Below are positions 23,250 through 35,616 of a stretch of DNA of 64,000 bases, piece after piece. A program made the position numbers and the translations under genes. The notes under the pieces were generated by a model. It was not told where the DNA came from and did no database searches. It worked only from the letters and a program-made list of their open reading frames with translations. The DNA lies in contig JANTUC010000006.1 in assembly GCA_026873275.1 (NCBI GenBank), forward strand, positions 744,001 through 808,000, read 5' to 3'. The first letter of the stretch is position 1. Each line of letters starts with the position of its first letter. The stretch comes from Pseudopithomyces maydicus (taxonomy: Eukaryota > Ascomycota > Dothideomycetes > Pleosporales > Didymosphaeriaceae).

Positions 23250-24073
23250 CAATGTTCGATTTTTCAGCGCACGTACAATTCATCGACTATAATATGACGA
23301 CACAGCGGATGTTAAGTTCCATTTGGTTGCCAGGATCGACGACGGATGCATGGGATGGCGCTATGGTCAAGGCATTGAATTTGGTGTTGGACGGGATAGA
23401 TTCGCTGCCAGCGGCTGTCTATGCCGACCTGCTTGTTCGGTTCATAATGGAGAGCCGGTAGATATGCTCGACGATAATCATATTGACTTGGGAGTTGCTC
23501 TTGCTCTGGCTCACAAATTGTCTGCGCATACAGGCGCGCCAGAGGGGATGCGCACATGCGTCATTGCTACTGTATAGTGAATTCCCTACGGACCCCCAGC
23601 AACGAGCACACACGGCTCGTATGCGTGTGGGTCGTATGAAGGGCGATATAACATTGAGTGCTTGCTGGATCGGCTTCCTCTTCTAGCTTAACGCGGGGTC
23701 GTGCCTTTTGCTCGTGGGGCAGACGCAGCCAACCGGCGTCGTCGCGCGAGCTGCACCTTCCTCGTCCATCGCATCATTCCGCATTTTGCTCCGCACTCGA
23801 TCCACGCTGGCTGCTTTCTTGAATCTCTCGAGACGTTGTTCTCGCCCCGCGCTCTGGAAGCAGCATCTGACACCTAGGTCATCCTCCTGCTCATCCTCGT
23901 ACTTTTTGTCCACGTCTTCCACCACCCCAAGCTTTGCAAAAGCTCGAACGCGTGTGCCTGCTCCGCTTCGTGCCTGGTCCACATTTGAACCTGCCCGAGT
24001 TGCCACTCGTCCAGCTACCCTTGGATTTTCAGTCAGACACTGCTCGAGCGAGGCCAGCAGTAGCTTCGTAGCC
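23250..24073. other. Intergenic region / possible 5' extension of the aminopeptidase
   Basis: From 23708 an open frame runs in phase into the aminopeptidase start at 24074, adding 122 residues rich in Ser, Arg and Ala. It may be a leader of an alternative product or simply untranslated. Nothing else recognised. Confidence 0.4.
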
Positions 24074-27000
24074 ATGGCGTCGGACAGAGATGTTCTTCCC
24101 TCTTGGTGGGTCAGCTCCCTTCAAAACCCATCAACCCAAGCTGTACCAACCAGTTTCCTGACTTCAATACTAGGGCCAAGCCTTCGCATTATGACCTCTC
24201 TATCCATGACATCGAATTCGGCGGTGGCTTCACCTACCAGGGCACCGTCGCCATCAAGACGAAGATCGATAAAGAAGACGGTTTCACTGACCTCGTAGTC
24301 AACACCCACCAGCTCAAGGTGCACAGCGCCGAGCTGAAGACCACCCAGGGCAGCTATGAGGCCAAGAGCATTTCGTATGAGGAGAAGCGCCATCGTGCAA
24401 CCTTCGACTTTGGCGAGAAGCTGCAATATTCGGGGGATGCGACACTGACGATAGCATTCGAAGGAACCATCAATAATGTAGGATGCGATTCGTTTGTCCA
24501 ATTGAGCAATTGTTGACATGAATCATAGATCATGGCTGGTTTCTATCGCTCCAAGTACAAGCCACAGGGTGAAGTACCGGCTTCCGTTGCTAAGGATGAC
24601 GAGTTCCACTACATGTTTAGTACCCAGTTCGAATCATGCGACGCACGCCGAGCGTTCCCCTGTTTTGACGAACCGAACCTGAAAGCAACCTTCTCAGTCT
24701 CGCTTGAGGTTCCAAAGGACCTCACTGCGCTGAGCAATATGCCCGAGAAGGAGACCAGGGCAAGCAAGAGAGAGGGCTTCCACACTATAGAGTTTGAGCC
24801 CACTCCAGTTATGTCCACATACCTCCTTGCATGGGCTGTGGGAGACTTCGAATATGTTGAGGCTTTCACCAAGCGAGAGTACAATGGCAAGAATCTTCCC
24901 GTGCGAGTTTACACCACTCGTGGATTGAAAGAGCAAGGTCGTTTTGCATTGGAAAACTGCCACAAAGTTGTTGACTACTTTTCCGAGGTACAGCCCTACG
25001 CCTATGATGAAGTGCTACCCGCTGACTTAGCCTCCAGACATTCCAGGTTGACTATCCCTTGCCTAAGGTCGATCTCCTCGCAGTCCACGAGTTTGTAAGT
25101 ATCCCTGTTCAAACCAGTGTATCATGCGGTGCATTGATTGCTTCTTTAGGCAATTATACGTACCCCCATCCTTTATCCAAGTCTTCAAGCTGACCGTTGT
25201 ATTTCTAGTCACACGGTGCCATGGAGAATTGGGGCCTCATCACCTACCGGTTCGTAAAGCGCACCTTTGTCTTCAAGTCTTCTTGAGCTGATCTGGTCTA
25301 GCACAACTGCTGTCCTTTTCGACCCTAAAACCTCTGCAGACAGCTACCGAAACCGTGTAGCTTATGTCGTAGCACACGAGCTTGCTCACCAATGGTTCGG
25401 TAACCTAGTCACCATGGATTGGTGGAGTGAGCTTTGGTTGAATGAAGGTTTCGCCACTTGGGTCGGGTGGTTTGCTGTAGATCATCTCTACCCTGGTACG
25501 TGTACCTCAAAGTGATCACTGGGGAATGCACTGACTCATTCTGTAGACTGGAATGTTTGGGGACAGTTCGTTGTACGTCGGAAATCCGCAGGTACATTCA
25601 ACTTTTGCTTCTGCTAACCTTAGAAATATAGACTGAATCTGTTCAAACAGCTTTCCAACTCGATTCGTTGCGAACATCCCATCCTATCGAGGTGCCTGTC
25701 AGGGATGGACCTGAGGTGGATCAGATATTTGATCACATTAGCTACCTGAAGGGCAGCTCAGTCATCCGCATGTTGAGCTCTCATCTCGGCGAGAAGGTCT
25801 TCCTCCAAGGTGTAGCAGACTACCTAAAGAAGCATCAGTACTCGAATGCGACTACCAATGATCTTTGGGACGCTCTTAGCAAAGCATCAGGCCAGGATGT
25901 CAACAGCTTTATGGACAACTGGGTGCGTAAGATTGGTTTCCCTGTGGTGACTGTCGCCGAAGAGCCTGGTCAGATTGGCCTGAAGCAGCAGCGCTTCTTA
26001 CTCGCTGGCGATGCCAAGCCTGAGGAAGATACGACAGTTTGGTGGATTCCATTAGGCTTACAAACCGGCGATTCTATTACTGCAGCATCGACACACAAGT
26101 CAACTGCGTTCACTGAGAAGGAAACCACCGTCCGGGACGTAAATGATTCTTACTACCAAGTCAACAAAAACCTGACTGGCTTCTACCGCACGAACTACCC
26201 ACCCGCACGCCTCGAGAAGCTCGGTGAGGCTCGCCAACATCTCACGGTTCAAGACAAGATTGGTATCGTGGGCGATGCATATGCCAACGCCGTTGCAGGC
26301 TATGGATCCACAGCCGGTCTGCTTGCTCTCGTGAAGAGATTCCAGGATGAGCAGGAATACTTGTATGTCTTTCTCTCGGCAATGCTTTTTGTTTACTAAC
26401 GTCCTTAGGGTTTGGGCTCAAATTATCAACAACATTGGCACCGTTCGTAGCGCATTCTCGGGAGCACAAGACATCAGTGATGGCTTGAAGAAATTTGAGC
26501 TCGAACTACTTTCCCCAGCCACCGAAAAGGTAGGATGGGAGTTCAAAGAAGGCGAAAGCTACCTCGTCGGTCAGCTGCGTGCTCAGCTTACGCTCACTGC
26601 TGGTCTACTTGGTCACAAGAGCACTGTCGAGGAAGCTTTGCGCCGATTCGATGAATACATTTCCGGAAATGACAAGTCTGCGATCAATCCGTCACTCCGT
26701 AGAGCAGTTTTCTCCATCGCAATCAAAGAACGAGGAGAGTCTGCTGTCGAAGCCATCCAGAACGAGTTTCTCACAACCTCATCCATCGATGGAAAGGAAA
26801 TCTGCCTGCGTTCTCTCGGTCATGTGCAAACCCCTGAGCTCGCAAAGAGGGTTCTCAACTTCATCTTCTCTGACAAGGTCGCTATGCAAGATAAGCATTC
26901 TGGTACTCTTGTCCTCGCTGGAAATTCGAAGGTTCGCCGCGAAGTGTGGAATTTCGTCCGTGATAACTGGGACAGTACTATCTATCCTACTCTTTCGGGT

Positions 27001-27219
27001 AACCTGGTTGTTCTTGAGCGCTTCCTTCGGATGGGCTTGAACAAGTTCGCAGAAGAGAAGATTGCGGATGAGATTGCGGCATTCTTCAAAGACAAAGATA
27101 ACCGAGGTTACGACCAGGGCTTGAAGGTAATTGATGACACAATTCGCAGCCACGCCAAATACCAAACTCGCGACGAGAATGTTGTACGAGAATGGCTGAA
27201 GGCCAACAACTACGTGTAG
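24074..27219 (+). CDS. M1-family zinc aminopeptidase (Aap1/Ape2, NPEPPS type)
   Basis: Nine exons (24074-24105, 24174-24477, 24529-24987, 25038-25094, 25209-25249, 25302-25495, 25547-25572, 25632-26362, 26409-27219) total 2655 bases, an exact multiple of three, for 884 residues. The exopeptidase motif GAMEN lies at 287-291 and the zinc site HELAH at 323-327 with the third ligand in WLNEGF (E346). The ERAP1-like C-terminal helical domain follows. The protein aligns by eye along its whole length with puromycin-sensitive aminopeptidase, including MKGFYRSKY-like and TQFESCDARRAFPCFDEP segments. It trims N-terminal residues from peptides, probably in the cytosol. It needs no frame correction, so it serves as a control for the broken genes elsewhere in the window. 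Confidence 0.93.
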
Positions 27220-28931
27220 TGGTTTGGAGCTCGGTCGCAAGTTGGCAAGTCTGAAAACTTGCACAAGATGTGCTGTACATAGCGGACTCTTGGAACTGGA
27301 GACCGAATAATACGTAAGATCACAGCAATAAGTCAGATACAGTGAAGACAGTTTTCACAATCTTCCATGCTTTTGTCGTGTCCTTGGTGGCATTTGTAAA
27401 TTGTGCATGGCTTGTAATTGGCAGTCGAGCTATGTGTAAAATGATGGACATTGTGGACATTCCCTTGCATGATACCCTCAGATTTCAAAGACAACACTCT
27501 TCTACGGCCTTCACACTCCAGTGCCTATTCTTGATCGAACGACCCAAGGAAACGAATGAAACCTCTGCATTCGACTGTAACATGGGTCTATCTTTTTACA
27601 GAACAGTCACTAAACACGCCCTGTGTTTCTTCAACCCGACAGCCGGCTGTAACATTATTATAATACACTCTTGTGATTATATAGAAAGCTGCGTACAAAA
27701 TGATCGAGTTAAATACCTTTTAACTCAATCATTCTGTACGCAGCTTTTTATATGGTCACAAGAGCGGATGACAGCTTTTTCTCTATCCATTTTCATCCAG
27801 TCAGCCACTCTGCTGCAACCTTTTCCAAAAACAAATCATCATTCTAATACACCAAAGAATAAGATATCAACAACGCAACTGTGGCAGATATCAAGATCTT
27901 GGTTGGTTTAGGCCAGCAGTTTCATTAAATTTTATCCCGGTCGAGCCAACGCAGGAGGGAAGCCCGTCAAATTATTATCCCCACCTTATGCGATCTTCCA
28001 CGTGTCTCGCTGTTCAAACCCCACGCCTGGTTTGGTGGTGACGACAATGCTTGTCCAGCAGTGCAGGCTCGTACTGTCCAACGCGAATGGGTGTTGTTAT
28101 TCTTCTCGCCCCTTCCTGCCCAGGGTTGTTTCCCAGCAGTTTTCAATCAACGTTGCTCCTTGATCGTTCAGATTATTTGCTGCCGGGGCTCTCCCACCAA
28201 AGCGATAGCCTTCGCTTGAACACGTCGACGGTCTGGGCAGTACTCCGTCCCTTTTCTTTTTCCTCGCGATTGATGCGTGTCGCAGCGGCCGCGAGCCCTA
28301 TGGAGACGGCGAAAATGGGGTCGAGGCGACTAAGATCGTTAGAATTCTCGCGTGCGTTTGCTAGAGACTGGGAAAGGCTACCGGGAGATGATGTGTTGGT
28401 ACGCCATGGTCGTGGGGGTGGTGCTGGACAGTGGACACTGGTGTTGGGGCGTGCAGGAAGCTGGCAATGCGCCGAGGCTGCCGGCAGCCCTAAGCGTGGG
28501 ACCTGAGCTACCCCACGATGCACCATCTGCGTTAAGTGCTATCCCCAATACATGGAGAGCGGAGCCATGGAGCTTCGGCTGGCAACCAACAGTACGTGCA
28601 GGCGCTTCTTGGTGCCTTTCAAATTCAGTCGTAGCGGCGCGTGACTGGGTCGGCCATCCTGGCCTATGGCGTCATTGTCTCAGGGTGCGGATGAGCCGCA
28701 TGTCACGCAGCGCAATCAGTGGGCAGTCGAAGTGGTTCACGAGATACGGAACAGGTGCAGCTAAAAGGACCGGGTACTCTTCATTCCTACTACAGAAGTA
28801 CAGTTTGGTCATTGTGTGAAAATGTGTGTATTGCACGAAATATAGAAATGCCCATCGTGAAACCAGAAACGCCAGACGTCAGCCATGGTAACGTTAAGAA
28901 ATCGCAGCAAAGGGTGGCGGTATCATGGCAT
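27220..28931. other. Gene-free region with a strong inverted repeat
   Basis: 1.7 kb between the aminopeptidase and ATG8, transcribed towards each other. Open frames up to 189 codons exist but have random-looking composition, and one spans the hairpin. The 5' part is AT-rich; the part after 28000 is GC-rich. Confidence 0.5.
27685..27747. repeat. Near-perfect hairpin, 29-bp arms with 5-nt loop
   Basis: Arms 27685-27713 and 27719-27747 are reverse complements with 27 of 29 positions matching; the loop is five bases. Pairing continues several bases further out with one more mismatch. All mismatches are transitions. RNA from either strand would fold into a stable stem. It could be a remnant of a small inverted-repeat (MITE-like) element or a transcribed hairpin; no target-site duplication was evident. 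Confidence 0.85.
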
Positions 28932-29389
28932 TCAGCACGACTCGCCGAACGTGTTCTCACCCGAGTAGCTGTAGCGCGTCAGTACGGTGCGGGATGGACA
29001 GTGGGAAGCGGAAGACGTACGTGATATAGAGGAAGCCGTCTTCGTCCTTGTGCTCCTCGTATATGGAGGACATGAGAGCGGCGGTGGGCGGCAGGACCTC
29101 GTCGACGAAGATGAAAATGGCCTTCTCGGGAGAGAGCTTGATTCTCTTGCGGATCACGTAGACGAACTGGCCTACGGTGAGATCTGCGGGGACAAGGTAC
29201 TTCTTCTTGTCGATGGTCGCAATGTCCGACTTCTCGACCTTCTCGCAGATGACCTGGGCGGGTTAGCTCATGGAGGCAGCGCCGGGGTCGCAGACGTACG
29301 GGAATGCGGTCGTTGTACTTCTGACGGATGCGCTCGGCCTCGGCCTTGCGCTTCTCGAAGGGGTGCTCGTCCTTGAACTTGGAACGCAT
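28932..29389 (-). CDS. ATG8: Autophagy ubiquitin-like protein Atg8
   Basis: Minus-strand exons 29300-29389, 29021-29253 and 28932-28968 encode 119 residues beginning [20 protein letters not shown], the near-invariant Atg8 start. Introns of 46 and 52 nt; the first has a GAGCTAAC branch site. The last exon supplies YSGENTFG with the conserved Gly116, followed by ESC, which Atg4 would remove before lipidation to phosphatidylethanolamine. Acts on autophagosome and vacuole membranes. An in-frame ATG at 29437 would add [17 protein letters not shown] prefer 29389 because the family begins there. Divergent from HEM13 with a shared spacer of about 0.8 kb. Confidence 0.95.
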
Positions 29390-30218
29390 CTTGGTCGAGT
29401 CGGTAGTGGTTGGTGGTGTGGTGGCTTTCTCGGACATGCAGGTGGGGCGAGTTTATGAAGGGTGTGTGGGTGGGTGTGCGTGGTGAGGGGAGCGAGAGGC
29501 AAACGTTGTTGGGGAGGTTGCGGCGGTGAGGGAGGGCGACGTTATGTAGGCAGCAGAGGCGGGGCGCAGTGGTCAGTGGCCAGTGGCCAGTGGTCACGGC
29601 TTATTAGTCAACCGCGCAATCGGTCGCACCTGCCAGCGCTCCCTTCACTGTTGCAGAGACGCTGCCGGACCCCGTCGCTCCAGTCTTTCACATGTACCTG
29701 CTGCACCGCCGCCTTTGTCGCGCCCGGCCTGCGTGACTCTTTGTCGCGACCATGGCGGTGCGTCCGTCATCCCAGCCGCCGAACCCCGACCATCCCTGGT
29801 CACGAGCAGCTGCGCGACTGATTCACACTTCCAATAGACACCGTGCCACTGGAGCCTTCACCTAATGCTGCTTCAACCTGTGCATCCCGTACTGCATTCC
29901 GCGCGCCCAACCGTCTACCCATCCACTGCCCGGCGTCCCACTCCCAGGGTACGCTCGCTCCTATCGATAGACTACAGCTCCTGGGTGGATCCATGTGGAT
30001 AGGTCCATGGATGGATGGATAGCGCCCGCGCACGTGACTTGGCGCCCCTCGGTCCTGAGCTCCATGCGCCGACCGTGGTGTGAGACGCCCAACTTTTGAT
30101 CTTTGCTCACCACAGCGCCCAGAACGGATAAATTCCACTGTTCGCCCGCATCCGCTCCTTCTGTATCCATGTTATCGTCATAGCTTCCCTGTCTCTGCCA
30201 CTTTCCTTCGTTTCAACC
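29390..30218. other. Divergent ATG8/HEM13 promoter region
   Basis: Holds both promoters. Contains imperfect tandem copies of CAGTGGC (near 29570-29595) and a GGATGGAT repeat near 30008-30020. No gene seen. Confidence 0.5.
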
Positions 30219-31530
30219 ATGCCACCTTTCCGACCTTCTACCCGTGCCCTTCGAGCGCTCGATTTCTCCCAAAGCCATGCGCCCAGACGCGCTTTGCAAT
30301 CCAACTTTTTCACCTCGACAAGGAGGTGTGTTTCAAATGGACACCCCAAATCGAAGCCAGACCCTCTGGAGGAGTGGCGAAATCCCAAGGCCAGTAAATG
30401 GCCAAACAGGATTCGGCTGCTGATGTTGCCCTTCATTGGTGCCATTGTATATTCCATGGTATTTGCTATTACGATGCTTACCTGGATCGTGCTGATTCAG
30501 GTCCTAGTACACCGACGACACCGTCTACCAAGCCGAAGCCCCGTCCATTGCCGAGAAGGACTCGATACTCAAGCGCGAGAATGGCATATCTGACCAGTCG
30601 CCTATGCGTCTGCGCATGGAGCAATTCATAAAGCAACACCAAAAGGAGATCGTCACCGCGCTTGAAGAAGTTGACGGCAAACAATTCATTGCGGATTCAT
30701 GGCAGCGGCCTGGAGGCGGTGGAGGTATAAGCTGTGTATTGCAGGATGGCAATGTCTTCGAGAAGGCCGGCGTGAACATTTCCGTCGTCTATGGACGGCT
30801 GCCCAAAGCCGCCATTGCAAAGATGCGTGCCAACCACAAGGCTTTGGACCCAACCGTCGATTCTTTGGAATTCTTTGCCAGCGGACTGAGCATGGTCCTG
30901 CACCCGAAAAACCCAATGGCACCGACCGTGCACCTTAACTATCGTTACTTCGAGACGGCAGACGAGCAAGGCAATACGAACGCATGGTGGTACGGCGGCG
31001 GCTGTGACTTGACACCTTCGTACCTCTTCGACGAGGACGCCATACATTTCCACAATACTATTAAGCAGGCATGCGACAAGCACGATAAGGGCTATTACCC
31101 GCGCTTCAAGAAATGGTGTGATGAATATTTCAGCAACAAGCACAGAGGCGAGACGCGCGGTGTGGGTGGAATCTTCTTCGACGACCTGGACGAGACGGAG
31201 AAGGATCAGGAGCAGCTCTTCTCCTTCGTGCAGGATTGCTTATCTGCCTTCCTTCCCTCGTACCTGCCCATCATTAACAAGAGGAAGGATATGCCGTTCA
31301 CGGAAGAACAGAAACAATGGCAGCAGCTCAGGAGAGGGAGATACGTCGAGTTCAACCTTGTACATGATCGAGGCACGGCATTTGGACTGAACACCCCCGG
31401 TTCGCGGGTCGAGAGTATTCTCATGAGCTTGCCGCTCACGGCCAGGTGGCAATATATGCACGAGCCAGAGACTGGCAGTAGGGAAGAGAGGCTATTGGAG
31501 GTACTCAAGAATCCAAAGGAGTGGGTGTGA
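30219..31530 (+). CDS. HEM13: Coproporphyrinogen III oxidase (oxygen-dependent)
   Basis: Exons 30219-30458 and 30508-31530 (49-nt intron) encode 420 residues. The Arg/Ser-rich first 40 residues look like a mitochondrial presequence, followed by a hydrophobic stretch (LLMLPFIGAIVYSM). The enzyme domain carries SWQRPGGGGGISCVLQDG, HLNYRYFET, WWYGGGCDLTP, the KKWCDEYF...HRGETRGVGGIFFDDL block and RRGRYVEFNLVHDRGTAFGL, all hallmarks of the aerobic enzyme. It converts coproporphyrinogen III to protoporphyrinogen IX in heme synthesis. Yeast Hem13 is cytosolic, whereas the presequence-like N-terminus here suggests a mitochondrial location as in animals and many filamentous fungi. Frame is intact. 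Confidence 0.95.
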
Positions 31531-32052
31531 ACATATGCCACCAAGTGTATACCACATTGTATAAATTTCGATAACCAAAGAGCGTGTACCATTTCCCATC
31601 GCACAAATTGCTACCTGCTTTTCTTTTCTAGTTTGTTTATCAGGATGATAGATGTCTGTTCAACGGTTCCAGGTCCGGAATCGTCTGGTAACAGTAGTCA
31701 TGGCTTTGATATTTGACAGCTTGGCAAGACCATATACGCGTACGCTTCGGGGTGCAGTGATGTTAGATTACCCCAATAGGATATGTGCTATTATAATTAA
31801 AACCATGTTGTGCACTGAAAGCCGATTTTTACTTCCTTTTCACTTTTTTGGGAGGGTTCAGGCGTGTGGAGCATTATGGAAACCAACGCCAGTTTACCTC
31901 GATCACGCTCATGGATGATTTGGCGGGTACGGAGCAGTTAGAAGCTGAATAGATCCAATATGCATTTCATTAGGTTAAAATGTGCCCCATCTGCTAGTCG
32001 ATGGAAGAGATCGTGCGAAACAGTCCCCTAACCCCCATGGCAACCATCTCGT
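31531..32052. other. Intergenic 3'-3' spacer
   Basis: Convergent spacer between HEM13 and the GH17-But2 gene; no gene seen. Confidence 0.5.
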
Positions 32053-34047
32053 TCAAGACGTTTCTATGAACATGCCCAGGGCTGGCGACGTCATCTGAAA
32101 GAAGCTGACATCTAATCCGTTCAATGAATCAGCCTTGTAACTAACTTGCTGTCCTGCATCACACGGCGCGCTGGCGATGGTGTATCTATTTCCTGGTTGT
32201 ATGTTTGGAATAGTACCCACAACCGTACCACCGGGAGTAGTCATTGCGCTTGTTCTCATAGAAGCTGGTTTGTCAAGACGGGAAACGGTTATGCCACCAG
32301 GTGAGTTCAGTTGCAGTGGTGCGATATACTGCGAGTCGAATGCAGGCGGGAAAGCAAAAACAAGGTTGCATAATCCTGCCGAAAAGGATGGCACATCGAA
32401 TACAAATAACGTGGAGCGTGTGGGAGAGATTTGAGCACTGTATGAGTTTCCGATAATTTTGTTCGGATCAGATGAGTCGATTGGTACGATTAAATTAGGT
32501 GCTACAAATGGGGCCGTGAGACCTCTGGGTTGATCTAGCTGTGGAAACCCGGCAAAGGCTGAACCCGGCGCAGTAGAGCTGATGGACGACGGAATAGGGG
32601 GTCTAGGTGTCGGCCGAATAAAGCCAGTGGTCATAGGTTGCGATATTACTGATCAACGTTAGCGATGCTTTATCAACCAGGTCGTCGTCTAGGAAGAGAA
32701 AAGTTGATGTGCTAGAACGTGTGAGGGGACTCGGCAATACTTGGAGTGATTGCTGTCGTGGTGATAGTGCTGAGACTTCTTGGTATGTCTATACTGTTGC
32801 TGATGTTCGGGGTTGACGGCTCATCGGGGTTCTTCACATATCGTTAGCCCGTGCATTCCAATTATAGGGTGCAGCAGGCTGTGGAGTGTGTGATGAGGAT
32901 CCCTTTGAACGTTCCCCAGGAGAAGATGCAGCAACCAGTGCCAGGACCAACCAAGAGACAATAGACACATTGTAGACGAGAAGAAGCAACAACGGAGATA
33001 GAAATGATGACAAAATAAAGGGGAAGAAATAGCTTACTTTAGGGCAAGACAGGCTGAATAGCGGGTTCACTGCTTTGAGATCGCCTCCAGGCTTGATACC
33101 GAAGCTGGGACTCGGGGTCGTGTACTGAATATCTTGAAGCGTGTAGTAGAAAAGGTTAATGTTCCCCTTCATCAGTGAGCAACTAACATCCTCCCAGTAG
33201 ATACGAGCGTTGGCTGCGCTGGCGACAGCTTGTCCCTGCTTAGGACCGGATACGGGCCAACCCGTCTCGGTGACCCACACAGGCTTGCCCTTGGAAGCGG
33301 CAACAGTCTGCTTATACGCATCGTAGAAAGTTGCATTGGCGCTGCCGATACCGTTCGCATGCTGCACTTCCCAGTACGGGTAGGCATCGACACCGAGGAA
33401 GTCAAGGGCGCTGACAACGGCACTGTTACCTGCGCAAGATTAGACACCAAGGAAGGATTCTAGAGTGAAGAAAGCATACTGGAATTAACGAAAGCAGTCC
33501 ATGTATCAACGTGTCCGATAGGCTTCTTAGCCAGACCGGTGCCCTTAATAGCGGTACGGACCTGGTTGATGTACTTCACCAACTGTGCAGGTTGTACGCC
33601 AGGGTTTTTCTCGCCGTTAGCGATGGCTGTAGGCGTAATACGATACAAGTCCTCACTGCCGACGGAGATGCCTACAACAAGGTCGGTAAACTTAGTACCG
33701 TACGTGCTGATGGCAGACTTCAAGGCGGCGACCTCATTGTCGACGACGGCTTGGCCAGCCGAAGTCCAGATTCCCAAAAGCAATTGAGTCTTGGTGTCGA
33801 TGGCAGCCTTAATGGCCGTAATGACATCCTTCTTGGTCCCGTGTTGGATCATTGTGTATAATCTTGCGCTGGTGAACTGGCTATTGGTCCCGGGGAGTGC
33901 CTTCGCGGCCTCGAACTCGTATTTGAAGTCGGCATAGGCCTTGGCTTGGTTGTTTCCGAAAAAGGCTCCGTAGTTGAAGCCTTTGTATGCTGCTTCGGCG
34001 CCAGACAACAAAGCTGCTGCAACCGCGATACTTGATGACAAACGCAT
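32053..34047 (-). CDS. Secreted GH17 endo-beta-1,3-glucanase (EglC type) fused to a C-terminal But2 domain
   Basis: Minus-strand exons 33480-34047, 33038-33429, 32741-32831 and 32053-32648 sum to 1647 bases, an exact multiple of three: 548 residues. MRLSSSIAVAAALLSGAEA is a clear signal peptide. The GH17 barrel (about 20-320) carries the acid/base Glu131 in VGISVGSEDL and the nucleophile Glu243 in VTETGWP. In EglC relatives a Ser-rich tail and GPI signal follow SLSCPK; here a 206-nt intron leads to a short Ser/Thr/Pro linker (NPDEPSTPNISNS onward) and then a But2-like domain (RGLTAPFVAPNLIVPID to GMFIETS). Intron 2 and 3 acceptors are each preceded by CTAAC. No GPI signal is visible. Likely acts on cell-wall glucan. 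A separate But2 gene is the alternative if the linker splicing is wrong. Confidence 0.75.
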
Positions 34048-35616
34048 GTTGCAGGTGCCCGAACGGTTCGAGATGAATGGCAAAAAGCGTCGATAGCACT
34101 GGTTTTTAGGAAAGGAATTATTATTAAAATCCGTAAGGTACGAGGATGAGAGGGAAATAAGATGGAAAAACGAAAGTCGACGCAGCAAACAGTGCGATGG
34201 GTTTTCGGAGGTGACGTCTGAGGCACCTTATATGGAGGAAGCGCATTCAAGCCCAAGGGGAAATAGCGAATGACAGCTGCAGGGTAGGTGCGTGATGCAG
34301 GGGGTATAAGCCAGCCGCGTGGCGTCTTCGCCTTCCGCTTTGCATCCATCTAGCGTACGGGTATTGACGCTGGACATGGCCTTTGCCAGGTGGGTAGACT
34401 ATTGGCACCAACACATTGATCGCTTATGCAAGAAGCGAACAACCAAGTCATGGTGCAACGTGCAGTGAGGGACATATGCCAGTCGTGTGCGTACACTATG
34501 ATGATGTAGTTTGCATAGGAGACTAGCCTGCTTGTGATGAGCGCGGCATTGATGGCTGATAGCGTTCTAGAAGCTCCGGAATCAGCACGCCAGGAGCTGA
34601 TCATCGCGTGCACCCGGACCCACATCATTGGTCCAGATGGCGGATAACCAATATCCCCAGGCCACTGCTTGCTGGTAATGCCAAAAATACACACAGGCTG
34701 TCGTGCCAGCACATGCTCAATAAACGGTGCGCAGGGTGGCGCGACATAAAGTAGACAGCTCTCACGAGATCACATTGGAGACATCGTCGGCAGCCTTGGG
34801 ATGGACCGAAGGTTCACGTCTGTCTCGGAGCATGTGGTGCATGTTCCTGCCGATTGTGGATCCCGGTGGAAACCCAAAGACATTCGCTTTGACGGAACGG
34901 GTATTCGTAACTGACGCCCCAGTGGGGTTGAGGCGGTGCAGTCCGGACGTGAGCGTGCGCAGGGAAGAGGACGGCCCGAACTCAGGGGAACGTCGTCAGA
35001 TGTTCCCGTGTCTTGCTTCATACAGAATGTTTTGAACATACGTTGAGAGGTGCACAGCTTTGAACTAGCATTTAATATCCTAAGAAGTGTCAGTGGTTTT
35101 GTTCGGAGCGTTCCAGGCTTATTGAGCTAGTTATCAGACCGCATGATCATGTCCGTCTCATGATATTGCCCGTTCAGATAAATTATTCACGCAGTCTTCG
35201 ACTCTCGTTCTCCGATAACAATGCCAGCCATGAAGTATGCGATCTGCCTCCTCCATGTAAGAATAAATGACGTATTGCGCGTTAGATAGGGCTTACGTAG
35301 ACCCGCTCCTTGTGTCCAGCCTAAACCGAGTATGGTATGCAATGCTTCATCATATTGCCTGGTTGGAAGTGCATAACCTTCACTGGTACCTAGTGCATAC
35401 ATAGAATAGTTAGGTGCTCTTTAGCAGAACTTTCTAGTATGATCATGATCGCTGGCAAAAGAACATTGGTATATAACGAAGTCTAACGTGTCGTGCATTT
35501 TCGGCTATACGATTGCCTATCCCTTAAATCTTCTTGACCTGCGTGTAAAACAGCTCGCTGCACGCCTAGGTGCACATGAGCAGCTTATAGCCTTGGAACC
35601 TTGAATGCCATTTTCA
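34048..35616. other. Intergenic region, no gene seen
   Basis: 1.57 kb that holds the glucanase promoter and the 3' side of the HD-domain gene. Short open frames only, none with recognisable motifs. Confidence 0.5.

Noticed and set aside
27342..27911. 189-codon plus-strand open frame
   Set aside because: It runs straight through the hairpin, has low-complexity random composition and no homologous motif.
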